DNA of 64,000 bases from Nautilus pompilius. Its lineage: Eukaryota > Mollusca > Cephalopoda > Nautilida > Nautilidae. Shown here in pieces: positions 46,077-61,000 of this stretch. A program made the position numbers and the translations under genes. Within the stretch, counting starts at the first letter, position 1, and each line of letters begins with the position of its first letter. The DNA lies in NCBI GenBank assembly GCA_018389105.1, contig JACATO010001085.1:744001-808000 (forward strand). The letters are read 5' to 3'. A model generated the notes under the pieces. It ran no database searches. It saw only the letters and a program-made list of their open reading frames with translations, and was not told where the DNA came from.

Positions 46077-49000
46077 CTTTAAAATAAAAAAAAAAAACAA
46101 AGTTGTGTTAGCATAAAGGGAAGAGAATTAAACACCCAGTTTAAGATGCCAGAGATATTACATAAATCAATTTTACATTATATGCACATTAAATCTGAAA
46201 CAGGGGAGATTTAAAGAAGAATTTACATAATGCATACTTAGCATTATAAAGCTTTAAGTCTGAAAATCTTCAGTGAGTGATTCTTTTACATGTTAATTTG
46301 TGCAATATGATTTTTTTTTTTTAAAAAAAAAAAAAAAGCTAATCAAAGATAATCATAGTGCTGGAAATATAATGGGAATAGTTTACAAGGGCTCCCTCCA
46401 TGACTCTTTGCCCTCTCCAGTGTCTGGACACTGAATTAACATAAATCTAGAAAATGTCTAAAAAGCATTAAAAACCCCAAAATGTTTCCCAATGCATTAT
46501 TCTTACTCAAAGAACCAGACTACAACTTTTCATACCAAACCATTCTAAATATCAATTAACCTATCACTAAAGAATGACAATCTAATCAACTGCCAGGTTT
46601 AAATAACTCAAATTGGGGATCCCCTACTGGATTATCAGCTAAATTGATTTACATATTTAAATCTATTCAATATTTTAAATACCCGAATGAGATTTATCCT
46701 TCCACTCAAAAACCTATACAAAAAATTGGCAAATCCCATTTCCCTTACTAATTATTTCATGTGTAATAGATCCTGTTTTTCACTAAATCAATAAGCTTCT
46801 TTTGAACATTTCCTAAACTTTCTGCATCTTTCTTACCCAAAAGGCATCATGCGTACATCAGGTATTCTACATTAAAATCTAAAATTAGAACCATGTCCTC
46901 CATTGCTTTCTAGTCTTATTTAATGTCTACCCAAAATAGTGCATGCTGACAATCATGTCAGATAATAAGATGACAATCAGATCTCTCTTGCCATCTTCTG
47001 ACATCATTATAGTATTTCAAAGCCTATAATCTGCTCCCCCAATTCACCATAATTTACTTTTATACATTTACATTTTAGATGGATAGTTAACAGCTGCTCT
47101 ATTGTTATCAGTATTGTTCACTTAAAATGTTTTTTTGTTTTATTTTTTAATTCTGCCATTATCCTGAAGGGATCTAAATGACATTATATTTGAATATCAG
47201 AATCATCTCAGTTAATTTCCACAGTCTGATTCAGCATACATTATCTCTGATCAGCTGCTGGAATAATTTACCCCAACAGAAGCTATCACACAGGTAATGC
47301 TACAACTATAGTTTGTTAAATGAAGATTACCACTGACGATTCATGAATGTTGCTTCTGCCACAACCTGTACCACAACTTCCCAGACATTTATATACGATA
47401 ATAGAAATATTTAAGATTAATACATTTGTCATTAGCCAGTCAAAAGAAATTCAGTTTCAAGTATAAAACCAGAGAACTGTTTTAAGTTAGCAATGCATGC
47501 CATCCCCATATAGCTGAGTCTAACAAAGCAATTTATTTCACTATGTCTTTTTTTACACAGTGCATCTTCTGACAACCAAAACTGAAAATCAGTAGCATCT
47601 TCGCCCTCCCTCCCTCCCTCAGATCAATGTTATATTATCTCTACTATAAGTCACAAGATAGTATTTGGACAAGTCTCATAGCAAAAACTCAAGAAATTTT
47701 CTCAAAGTTCAGCAGCAGCATTTCCAAATTGTCTACTTTATATACCAGCTAAACCTGTAGAGAGGTTCTTTTTGGACAATATAATCTCACACACCTTGTC
47801 TGGTGGTTACAAAAAAATGTAATACTCCTCTGGTAGAAACTAATCTCAATCTAAAATTTTCTATTTTATCTACTGTTTTGTTTTTCTAAATTTTCTTTTA
47901 ATTCTCCAGTCACTGGTCTTACCTGAATTGCAAGCCGAGAAAAGGATCCAAGAAAATCAGAATTATCTGCATGAAACTCTTCCTTGGGCTGCTGCATTTC
48001 ATTTCGAACTTTGTTGTCATTGGTTGGTGAACAGTTGTTCTTGGCAATTGATATCCCAAGTGAGCCTGGCAAGCTAGGCAAACTGTTGAGAAGAGCTTTT
48101 TGGAGAGAAGAGTCCATCAGCTGCTGTTGGGAGAGCTGTGTGGGGTTTTGTCCTTGTGGTTGAGACTTCAAAGAATCAGAATTGAATGGATGGGGGAAAG
48201 CACCCCCTGTTGTGGAGAATGGAAGGTACTGGTTGGGTAATGAGCCTGCCTGAGGAATTCCATTTGAGAATTTAGAAGTAGGCAGAAATGTCTGACTTGA
48301 TGGAAAGTTCTGCATTGGTGGTGTTGGACCCTGTGGCCGCACCAATCCTGGATAATGCTGACTGGATGAAGAATAATTTCCGTCAGCAAGTGACACATTC
48401 ATTCGGCTGACAGGCCCAGGGGATGCATACATCTCTGTAGGTCCAGTCTGTATTTGTGGTGGTGGGCCCATGTATGGTCCTCTTCTTGGAAAGCCCCCAG
48501 GACTCACAGGGAATGGCTGCCTGCTGGGAGGCATGCCAACACAAGACTGAAAAGAAGTGCTTGGTCCTCGGTATTGTATAGGGGGAGTAAACTGGTTAGG
48601 GGAATTGACACTTGGTGTCGGAGATGGCGGCAAGAAGTTGAGTGGTGCTGTAGTGGGGCTTTGTTGGTGGGAGGTGGCTGGTTTCGATGATGACTGTGAA
48701 GAGCTTGAGGTTGACGATGCCACCTGTCTGTTGGCACCCGGCTTCATAAATTGAGGATCAGTGGTTGGTACTCCCAACAGATATCTTGGTGGATTTGGGT
48801 TATTACATAACTTGTTCTGGTTCTCCATAGACCCTTTTACTTGCTAATAAAAAAAAAAAACAAACCATGAAGCTATTTCTTAAACACATTTTCATAAAAT
48901 AATAAAAAAAACAACACATTCAACTTTAAAGACAAAACCACCATTCAAAATGGCAAATCAGCAAATATTTTGAACAACAGCTAAAATAAATTTAAATATA

Positions 49001-52000
49001 TTCATCCTCTGTCTCTACCCTATTACCAAGTAAAATTAGATTCCAATTTTCATTTTAGTATCAAGCAACAATTAAATAAACGATATTGAGAGAAAAATGT
49101 GTAAAAATCTAGTCTACCAAAAGCATATAAAGTATTTAAGTAAATTTTCCAGAAAGATATGCAATAAATAAAAACATAATTATGTAAACATTAATTTTTT
49201 TATAAAAAACAAAAAAACACTATTCAAAAACTTAGTGAGATATTTCTATGAACTTTTCCAAAATAATTTTGCTTTATGGATTGAACAGTGCACCAGTACC
49301 AAGATTGAGAACAATCAATCAATCATTAAAAATTATTTGAAAACTGTCTGTGTTCATTTATTTCTGTACTTTTCCTCCTCTCTCACATCAACTATCTTTC
49401 TTGGTGTCATTACAGAAGGTTACTACAGATGCAACTTACAGTTTGTTTTCAACCAACTGCAAGAAGCGCTCATCAACCAACATCAAGATTGATCCAGATA
49501 TAGTAACCAGATAGTGTATTAGGAACAACAAGAATGCCAATTCTACAGATAATCTCTTCAAGATTTGCTGTCTTATAGAAATTATTAAATATTAAACTGT
49601 AAATACTATAAAGACAAACTTTTCCAAATGCAAATTTCCTAAAAATTGGCAGATTTATTTTTCTCATTCTTAAGATTTCATAGTTTTTCCTATAGCTACA
49701 ATATTTATGAATGAAACAGTAGTAGTTGTGGGTTTCTGTTAACAGCCACTTGCTATTTACAGAAAAAATAAAGTTTTAAAAAGAACTTACCTTTCTCTTT
49801 GTTGGTCAACCAAATCAAAAACTACTTTTATTAAATGCTTGTTTAGACTTAAATATAAATGTTTAATACAAAACTAGATAAAATGTATTCACAACTATCA
49901 AGTCAAGTCAATGCTGTATATATATATATATATTTAACATACCTCTTTGTAAATAACAATATCAACATGAGCCTTATTTTCAACAGAATTAAGCTAAAAG
50001 TACCCAACATAAGCCAGCTAGAGTCAATCTTTTCCACTCTACTTACTGAAGTGTATTCAATGCTACAACTTACCAGCTGTTTGGTAATAGGTTTGACTTC
50101 TTTGTCAAGAGAGTTTGACTCAGAGCTCTGGTTCTGTTTCTGAATAATTGCCTGCACAAAAATGGAAACAACATCTATAACTAACCAGATTATATTTGCT
50201 TAATTTAGCAAATTCAAATGTTCAAATAAATGAAAAAGTAAAAAAAAACAAAAAAACAAACAGATACACAAAAAAACATCAACTAATTAAGAAAGACAAA
50301 AGTAAAAATAAATATGTTTTTTTTATGAAAAAAAGGGATTTTACTCATGTTCTCCATCTAACTTCCTCTGCCATGTGTTTATTTTGATGAATGTTCTAAA
50401 ACAGTGGTTCCCAACCAGTGGGTTGCGACCCTCTTAGTGGGCTGCAGAACCCTGGAAGTTTCAATTTTTGTCGTATGACTAAATCAAGAAACTGTTCATG
50501 AGTATGTATTTGTTTTGTTTATATGTACCGTATTTGATGGCTTATAAGACGCACTTTTTTCCAGAAAAAAAGTATACAAAAATTACCCTGCAAAATTTAT
50601 TCAAATACGGAAGTGTAGCAGGGGGTTGCAGGTCTTTTGGGTATTAGAAAAAGGTCCACGAGTCCAAAAAGGTTGGGAACCACTGTTCTAAAACAATTAA
50701 ATATGAACTGGTTTTGTATAGCTACACATATTTAGCACTATTAATATTTTCAGAAAAATACAATCAGTAAATGTTACACAGATAAATAAAAATAATGAAT
50801 AAATAATTTCTTTGTGTTGATTCCATGCAATCACCAGTCACGACTTCAACACACAGTGGATCCATATAAGTACAATGAGTCTACGCAGAAGAAATTAATT
50901 ACCATCTGTTTACATATGAATAATACATTTTCTAAATAAATATACATTTCAGAAATCTATGCCTAAGATCTTCAATGCACTGTTTACTTACAAATGCCAT
51001 TTTATAATGAATGTAGTTTCTTCATGCAAAAAAAAAGAAAACCATTTCCATTGTATCACTGGAAAACAAACATTTTATCAACTGCTAACTAGTTGTGAAA
51101 TGATGCAATATATGAAGTTGCTTAGAAATTTACTGAGTGTAGCTGCATTTAGAGCATGAAAATGGTCCATAAATCTATGATAAATAATATGATGTTAGAA
51201 AAAATTTTGTTTGACAAATTGGCTATGCTCTGGAGTCAAAGCACAGAAAAACATTATCTTCCAACAGACCAAAGTAGAAAAGGAATAAGTAAAAAGTCTA
51301 GGTGCAGAGTTTCTTTAACCAAAGTTCATAAGTCAAATGCTGCTGTAGATGAATATAAGACGAAAGTATAGCTGCAAGTTACTGCTATAGAACACTCCCA
51401 ACAGTTTTGTGATAAACTACAAATGAATGTGTTGGCAGTGAACTAGTTCATGTTATCTTTCACTTGCTTCTAACAATTTTTCCTTTAAAACCAGCAATGA
51501 AATCTAAGCAACAATAATATAACAATTAATCTTCATTTTAGAACATGAAACAATTTAGATTCAATGTACTATTTTCTTCACAAAATTTTAGAAGACAATA
51601 TGATAGACCAAACTGTTTAACAAAAAAAGTCTTTCCGTATGAAATCCTTGAAAGATTATTGCAATAATGCACCATTAAATAAAATAGCAAGTCCTCTCCT
51701 CTAGATGATGATTACTTACATTCACATTATCCAAATTCAATAACCAATTCCTTATCTTAAAACGATATGACATCCCAATAAAAACGTTTAGTAGAGGCAA
51801 ACATTCATAGATCATTGTACTGTTTTGGCAGATGGTAAAAATTTCCAATATTTTAATCAAATGCTATTAATAAATATGGTATTGCTAAACAAGTTATAAT
51901 TTCACCTAACTGTAAACTTTGCAGGTCTGTTCAAATAAAAAACTAGATCAAGAATTATTACTTAATTCTAGTTCAACAAGAACAACAAAACTTGCCTGAA

Positions 52001-55000
52001 TTGCCACATTCTGCCTGACTGGTTTCTTCTCTATAACCACATTTGATAATTCCCCACCTGAAATAGTAAATAACAGTGGTATGAAGTCACCATATAGTTT
52101 CCTCCAAGAACAGTTAGCACACGAAGGCTACAAAAATATACACTTACCTGAAGATACTTTCCCTTGCTGTGCATTAGGTGCAATGAAATGTAACTTTCCA
52201 TTCTTTGTTGTCTGCATAGATAAAATCCGTAAGCTGTCAATAAATATAAAAAAATAAAATAAAAAATAATTAATAATAATAAAATAAACAAACAATTTTA
52301 GACGGCGCAAAGAATTGTGATTTTGGTGACTCACTTGTTACATGGAAAAGAAAATTAAAATTTTAAAAAATACATCAAACAAATTTCTTAGAACTTTTTA
52401 ATCAAAGTAGTAGATCTGAAAAGAGAAGTAGCTTGTATTAACAAGTTCTCAGACAATTTGAGCCACAAATAAAGTTAACATTTCTTACTGAAAGATTTCA
52501 TGCTATCTGGTGCTGAGCTCTAGTTACTTACTCAGAACACTTCTCAGCAATCCATTTCCCATAATTTACAAGTCGTAGGCATCTCAGGTTTGTTTCAATA
52601 TCCAATGGTAGATTTTCAGCTTGAAAACTGTAATTGCTAGTTAAAAAAATACATACAAAACAAGTTGTAGCCAAATCCTGTCAAATAACAGCAATTAACT
52701 CCATTCCTTCACAATACGAGAATAAAAGTTTACATTAAAGTTTTTCTTTTCCCAAATAACTTGTCATTCACAAGCATTTTATAGGACTAGCAGGGAAATA
52801 AGCTTATAACATGAAAAAATGCATATATTACAAAAAAGTCTTTTCATGTCCCCTCCTTTTAAATGACACATCACTTCAGAAAACTATGTTGAAAATGTCT
52901 TACCTGTGTGCTTTCTCAATTGGTTGAAAACACCGAAGATCAAAGTCTTCTGGCAGTGGTACATCTGTATCTTTAAACCAAAAAAGATAAGAATAACAAA
53001 CTTAAATCTGCAACCACTACCATTGCAAAGCAAAATCTTTTCATTGCTTCTATAAACTGCTCGTGTGTTAGTAATATAACTGTGCATTTACAGTGGCTGA
53101 TTTGGTTACTGTCAGTTTTCAATGCAAAAATTAAATACAAAAAGGGAGAAACAAACGTACACTGGGTAATGTCTGGCTGCGATTCATTACTTCCAGATTG
53201 ATCTTGCATCAGATTTAGCAACTTGGATAGACTAGACCACAAACTGAAACAAAAATCAGCACAAATTAATAAAAGAAATTTTATAAAGACATTAAATTTA
53301 AAAAGTAAAAGATTTAGAAAATTGCCAAAACACATGGTTTACCATATTAAAATTCTTTGCAATGAAATGACTCCACACAAAGCAGCAAACAGATTTTAAT
53401 TATCAGTAAATATATTTCACAAAAGCATTAAAACATTCTTTAAAAAAAAAGAAAGATATAACTTTATTAAAGACATCCTTCTTCAAAGTCTAAAAGTACA
53501 TTATTTAGAAAAATACATTGCAAATACTGCAACAATCACATATTTTTAGCTTTATTTAAATATGAAATTATATTTTTTCAAAAAATAAATTAAAAATGCA
53601 GTCTATCAAGTAGTTTCTGTCACTAAAAAAAACATCAAATATGCTTTTCAAATAATAAAAAAAAATTTTTTAAAATCATTTTTTCTATACAAAATTGCAC
53701 ATTAAAATGTTTTAGTTTTTTAAGGGACTGTAGGGTCATATAACTTTAATGCTTTAAAATTCATTTTGCTTTAATAATGCTACAAAAATTTTTAATAAAT
53801 CAATCAATCAATCAGTATATATATTTTTACACTGGTTTCCCATCATCTTGTTAAATTTTAAAAAAAACATCTACAGAAAATACTAAAATAACTTTTACAA
53901 TATCTGTCCAAGTTACAGGTATCTTCTTAACAAATTCTGAACATTTATCAAACAAATAATCTTCCTCAGAAAAATGTTTCTTTATCTTGATCATTTTAGT
54001 GGTTGATCCAAAGTTTACTTTCACTTATGTGTTAGTGCAAAAAGTAAAATCTAATGAGTCTTCCTGACTTTGTGATAAAGGGACAGTGAAAACAATACTA
54101 AAGATAAAGACAGGAGTACAAACCAGGAAGATTTGAGAAAGTGATTGTAGAAATAAAGGGGGTGTGCCCAGAGCCAATCCAGCAAGATCTTGATAGCTGG
54201 CAGAGTGAAGAAATCTCGCAGTTTCTGCTCCTGCTTGGGAGTGTAGTGAAGCAGAATATCCAGTAATAACACTGAGAGAGAAAAAAATTCATGCAATCAT
54301 AAATATGGTAAAAAAAAAACAAAAAAAATTCAATAATCATATAAATAAAATCTGAAACACTTTCTCTTATGAATAGCAATCTTCTGTTGAAGATGTTGAT
54401 TCGTTGCAATGCTTGTCTCTTTTCTACATTGAAAATACTGTAGGACAGAAGGTAATCTAAAATCCATAAACAGGCAAGAACTAACTTGACAAAGATTCTA
54501 AGTGCATACAGCATGAGGTCTTGAAGCAAAGCACCAGCTGTGAGTTTTTAAATGCAAGAGACCAAGTTCTTATAAACTTTCATTATATTGTTTCACTTGC
54601 AGAATTTCATTGGTATATTTCTTTCTTTTTAAAAAAACCAAACAGTCATGTGAAACAAATTTTCAACATTCCTTCTGTCAGATCAATAAAATAATATGGA
54701 GTGGTGCTACTATACATAATACCAGCAATGTCCTTCCAACAGCAGCCAGTGCACATCCCTAACCAGTTTTTTTATGAGCAATAATGAATCATTACCCTTT
54801 GATTAGACAGCTATCTTTCTTTCACTTTTGCACCATAAGAAATTGATTGCTTTGCCATTTATAGTATCCAGTAAATAGAAATTTCCTTAGCATGCCTGCC
54901 TTACTCTAAAAAGAGAGAAAATCTTAACATAATATATGTTGAGATTTTTTTTACAGATCCTGTCAATAAGGTTTCATAAGAATAATACTTAAATAAATAA

Positions 55001-58000
55001 ATAAATACGACTAAAGTAGTAAACAAGATTACCAGTGAATTTAAAAACCAGTTCAAAACCCCTTTGTTCATCTTTGCTGAGCTCTTCCTGCTTCTCCCGA
55101 TGGTTGGTTTCCATGGCTCCATCATTCATTTGTCGCCTAGCATGGTGCATAGTAAACAGATTGATAGTGACAATCTGTACCAGAACAGGCGTTGAGAAAC
55201 TCTGAGATGTGACATGGGCTGGAAGACTAGCTAGAAGCTTTTCTGACAGACTAGCTGCCCTCTCGTAGTCTAGGAAAAAAAATATGTGCATACAATTTAT
55301 ACAAAGTTTCAATAGATTTAGCACAGCTATCATACCCAGAAATAATCTTGAAATTTTACTGGAGATTGATATCAATGCACACAAACCAATCACCTACTAA
55401 GGTTCAGCATTTATTATCCTCTAGACAGACCTAACTTTATCCTTGTAATGTTCCCAAGTTTAAAAACATGTATACTGGCTCTGTTTTTCAGTAATTGTTA
55501 TACCTCAGTGCCTCCTACAAAGAAGGTCTAGCACCTGGCTAAACCAAGTGAACAAAGCTACAAAAAACAAGGAAAAACCAACAACAAACATAATGAAAGG
55601 ATAAGTGTTGCAGAAAGGAAGCTGGAATTATACATACTTAACAACATGGAACCTCAATGGAGTATTTTTTATTTGTTTTCAAGTGAAAAAATGTAATAAA
55701 ATAATGCATGAAGATTTTTTTATGTTGCCCCAACAAAAAAATAAAACATTGCAAAAGAATTTTAAAAAACAATTGAGTAAATCCAATATTAGCCAATATT
55801 GCTAAAAAAGAATAGTAAGTAAAGAAAAATATGCATTGAACACTTATCTTTTCCCCTTTAAATAGCTATTACTTATTCCCACAATAATTTAGAATATACA
55901 AGATATTTACCAGTACTGAGATGTATCAAGGCATGGAACTGCAAGAATGCTGTTATCACTTCACTCATGGACAGCTTTCCTTTAAATTCAGTCCTGAAAG
56001 AAAGGCAGAAAGTTGAAGTAGTATTTTTGAATTTTCTAATATAACTTTTCAATCACTTCTCTGACATTGAATAATACAGGGATAGACACTAAAGTAAATA
56101 CTTAAAAAATGTTAAAATAAACTAACAAAAACACAAGTAGCTCACATGTCTTTGGTAAGTTTGGCATAAAACTTTTCCAAGTTGGTAGCAGCTACAGGAA
56201 ATGGATGCCTCACTGCCAGGCTGCGGATGTAGTAGAAGACAGTAGATAGCTTGTTTCCTCGAGCAGCTTCCAAGATTGCCAACTGGTTATAAGGCTGACC
56301 TGGGGGGGAAACAACCAAACAAAACTCTACTGTTTGGCAAATGAATAATCAAATATCACCAAGTCATTACAACCTGCTAATGTTTTCAGCACTATAGGTG
56401 TTTTGATATGGACAAACCACTACTTTAATCCTTTCCTGTTCAAGCCGACTAACAACAACCAGCCACTGATGAATCATTTAATAATCACTTCTGTTTATAC
56501 TATAGATGGTACATGTAGAAAAATGCCAGTCCATATTATCCCTTCCTCTGGCTATTTATATCACTTCATTTTCCCACAAAAATAGTTTTACTAGTAAAGC
56601 TACTAGCATGAACCATGTGCTTTGCTTAGCTTGTTTATTTGCTTCATATTGATGGAAGCAAAGTGAATCCTTTCCTTCTGGTGATGTGGAGGTCTCAAGT
56701 ATTCACACCTAGATTCTCTCATACTTTAACTGGTTGGACAGCTATGGAGAAACATTAGGAAATGCATTGGAGGAAGAGTGACAACAATGGTAAGGGGAGA
56801 GATCATTGGGTGGAGTTCCAGCTATCTGCAAATGATTAATGTGCCAGCGCATCCAAAGATTAATGTCCGTGGCCAATGAGTTTCTTCCACCACATGGCTG
56901 AGCAGACTAACCACTATGGCACATGAACCCAAAGGCAGACAGGCAGGAAGAGCTGACAACATCTAGATGGACACCACCATTGAAGAGATTAAAGCATTCC
57001 TGGAGATAAACATAACCATGAATCTCCATTCTGTGACATCCACTAAGGATTTTTGAGTGATGACAACAGACTAGTGTCACAGGAGTGTCAAAAGTAATCA
57101 GTGGTGAGATTCAAGAAATTGTATTAGTATTGACACTCTGTGATAACAGTTGGACACCTGCCTTTGATGACCCTGACAAAGACTGCCTTGTGTACACCAA
57201 GAACCAATCACACAAGGAGATCAGCATCAATGAGGCTATGATAGCTTTCAAGGGCAGGTGCCACATGAAGCAGTACCTTCCAATAAAACCAAGTGGGGGC
57301 TGAAGGTGTGGGCAGCAGCTGACGCTCACAATGGCTACATGCTAAACTTCAGCATTTACATGGAAAAGAACCTCAGCAGTGGATTAGGTGCATGTGGTGG
57401 AAAATCTTTCAGAACACCTACAGGAGAAAGAACACCTATACTTTTATTACTTCTTCAGCTCTCCAAAATTGTTGGAAAGGTCAAGGGAGAAGGGGTTTCA
57501 TGCCTGCTCTGCTGTTTGCAAGAAAAAGAGAGGTTTGCCTGCCAACTTCAACAAGCAGGGGAAAGCAAGATGTGGAGAAGGGTGATCCTATGACCATCAA
57601 GTAGCATGGTAAGCAAAATTCCATGCTGCTAACTAACAAATGCAGCATGAGGAAGTCACAATCCAGAGGTACTTCCATACCAACCAAAGTCCCATCCCCT
57701 ACTGTGAAGCTGTGCAACCAGTACATGGGCAGGGGACCTCACAGATCAGCACAGGTCATACCACCTTATAGAGAGGAAGGATATGAAGTATTGGAAGTAC
57801 TTGGTATGGTTTGTGTTCAACACAGCCAACATCAGTGCTTTCATGCTGTACTCTGAATCCCCTCAAGACCAAAAATGAATCCATGTGGCTGGACACCAAG
57901 AAGGGTTTAAAAGATGGTTTCTGCTCCAGAAAACAGAAAGCAAACAAAAGTGACAACAATGTGCACTCCAACAACCAAGACCATGACATCCTCGCAAAAA

Positions 58001-61000
58001 TAGAGAAAAAAAAAGGTGCTGTGCTCCAAGAATAGTCACAAAACCTCTCCAGGTCACAGAGTGGAGACCAGCTTTTGCTGCCATATACTCATGTGCAGAG
58101 TGGGATGTTTCAATGACCATGCTAATCGACAATAACTGCAACAGTGACTGACTATTTCCTGGAAGTGAGTGATTTTACTCTACATTTTTTACTTTCTGCA
58201 CTATAAATTAAAATGTTTTTTTTGTTTTCTGAACATATTTCCTTTTCATTTGGATTACTGAACTGGCTAAGTCATTTATGCTGAGTCATTTCATGACTTC
58301 TTAATGTTTTTTTTAAATCAGGTAGGTGCATTTGAACAGCCATCTTGGAAATTGTTTTAACATTTGCATGTTTCCTGAATGGGAAATGGCTAAAGACTTT
58401 TTTGTTTTTCACTTAGTGTACTATGAAATATAACCAAATTTTATTCTAATATAAAAGTCAGAATCAATATACATACACTTTACCTAAAATATTTTAGGAA
58501 TAGAATGTAAAAAGAAAAATTTGTTTTAAAATTGTTTTTAATCTTTGAATGTACTTATTTATTTAGCAATTGATAAAACTTAAACAAAAATAAAAGACGA
58601 TGACTTACCATTAGAAGGAACGAGATTTGCTGCATGCCAATAATAGGTTTGTGCTTGATCAACTTCTTGACGATAACGAGCTAAAATTTAAAGTTAATTA
58701 TAATTTCAAGCTAAAAATAAATGAAAAATTTATTTAAATGATTGTTGCTTTCTGATTATGTTAAAATTATATTAATAGAAAATTTTCCATTTAACTGGCA
58801 GATTGAAAAAAAACTGTTAAGGATTAAGATCTCAAAGACATTTAGGGTAGGAGTTAATAATAAATGCTTGTCATTTTTTGTGTGATATGTTACGGATGGC
58901 AAAAACCTGTCAGACAAAAAACTGAATGAGTAAAGCTATGATCATTAATAGCATAAAACACTAATTTAAAAAAAATAAACATCTACTTGTTAACTTGAAC
59001 TGTTGTCTCAGCAAAAGTTTAGGAAAGAAAAAAGTATTAAGGTTTATATACCATTCTGGCTGCATTATAAATTTTATTTTTTTCATACTAAAAACAAAAA
59101 GGTAATTAAAACTTAATCTATTGCAATGATTAACAAACTGCCTTTACAACTTCAAAAAAGTAGTAACAACCCATTATTTGTTATTTGCAGACATGAACAT
59201 GCTGCGGCCTACCTACCTATATCACCCAAATGAACCAGGCAGTGCTGACAGATGTACAGGCAAGAATTTTTCTTGGGAGGGGTTATTTTCGTCTTCAGGG
59301 GACTTCTCTCTGTAATAAAGACACTAACAAAGGTCAGAAGAGACCAAAAAAAGCATTTTAATTTTGAAATAAAATGTCAGTTATAATCTATCTATGGTGG
59401 CTACATTTTAGTTCCAGCTGCAGAAAATAAGTTTTCAAGCTGATAGACAGAGATGTAGACTTTAAACATTTCTTCACCCTGACTTTATTTGTTCTATCTT
59501 ATCTGCACCTTTTTTCTTTTTGAAAGTAGATCTCACTTGGACAAACAGCAATCCAAAGTGAAATAGGCATCTTTAAAGCAACAGGAGGATCAACAATACA
59601 AGTTTGCTTCAGTGTATTTTCTGAAATTAACATTTGCATGTACTGCTGCTCTGTAGAGTGTTTGCTCTAAACAGTTTTGTTCTTATTAAATCAACAAATC
59701 CACAGAATGTTGTTGTGATGAAAAAAGAATTTATCTAGACTATTATTCATTTAAAAGTGCATGCTGGAAGAATATATTATTACTTTTTTTTGTTTTAAAT
59801 ACTACATAGAAATAGGTATTACTTTTTTCTAATAGCAGTTAGTTTACAAAAAAAACAAACAAAAATACAAAACAATATATAAGGAAATATTTTGTTTTTG
59901 CCCCTTTCATTTTCTTGCTTGTTGTTCTGTGAAGTTTGTGTTTTGTTATTTTTTTTTTTGGTGGAATCTACTGTTAAACATACTTTTACATGATGTTGCA
60001 CAAGTATTATTCATTATACAAAGTAGGTAGAGTTCAATATAAAACCAATCATAACTTAATTTGACTATGGTTACCACCAGTGAAATAGCTAACCATGCTT
60101 ATAACAATCTTAGTGGCTGGAACTGTTGTTGTTGCATTGAATTATCCCCACCCCCCCAACTAAAGCAATTATTCAATTATAATTGTTGTTTCTCTTCAGC
60201 AAATTACCAAATCCTGTTGTTATGGTGAACTTGATGAAGAAGAAAACTTTTTCTCAGACACTCACTCCCTCATACTCACACAGTGCCCTGCCATATTAAT
60301 TTTCCCATATCTCATAAATAAATTTATCTGACTAAAATTTACATATTTCAGGTGTTCATGTATTGGACATCAAAGCAGTCTGATAACCAGTGTGCACTAT
60401 TACCATAGCAAAAACAAGCACATCCAATGATATTTCCCAATCTCCATTTATCTCAGCTTGAGTTATAAGCCATTCAGAGTGTAGCCATAATCAATGACAA
60501 ACTGCAAACTGCCAAAGTTCTCAACATTTCTTATTGATCTGTGGCCAGTATTATTGCATAATTCTCCAAGGTGAATGCCACAACCTGAAAGACCTTCAAC
60601 AGTGGCACCATACAAACACATGCCATTAACCATGACATCCACACTATCTATATGGATTTCCTTGCTGGCATCACCAATGCAACAGAAATTAGCTAAAGAA
60701 TGGTCCAATATGTTCACCAACTTGGCCACACAGAGTATGTAGCACATAATAAACACCTGTCCAATAGGAATAAAACATGTTGAAAGGTCTTGAGTGGACA
60801 TCTGACAAGACCCTTGAGTATCAGTAACATATACTTTTCACTGATGAGTTTGGGTTTCACCAATTCACATCTGGAGGTCGAATCTAGGTTTGGAGAAGAC
60901 CTAAAGACGACTCATGGTTAGGTGTCATACAGTGAGCTGCCATATCACATGGTGGAAAGACAAAATTGACTTTCTTTGGAGAACATTTCAATTCAGCTGG

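Noticed and set aside
48454-48754. Plus-strand frames opposite the SMG7 Pro-rich exon
   Set aside because: They are shadows of a biased-composition coding exon on the other strand.
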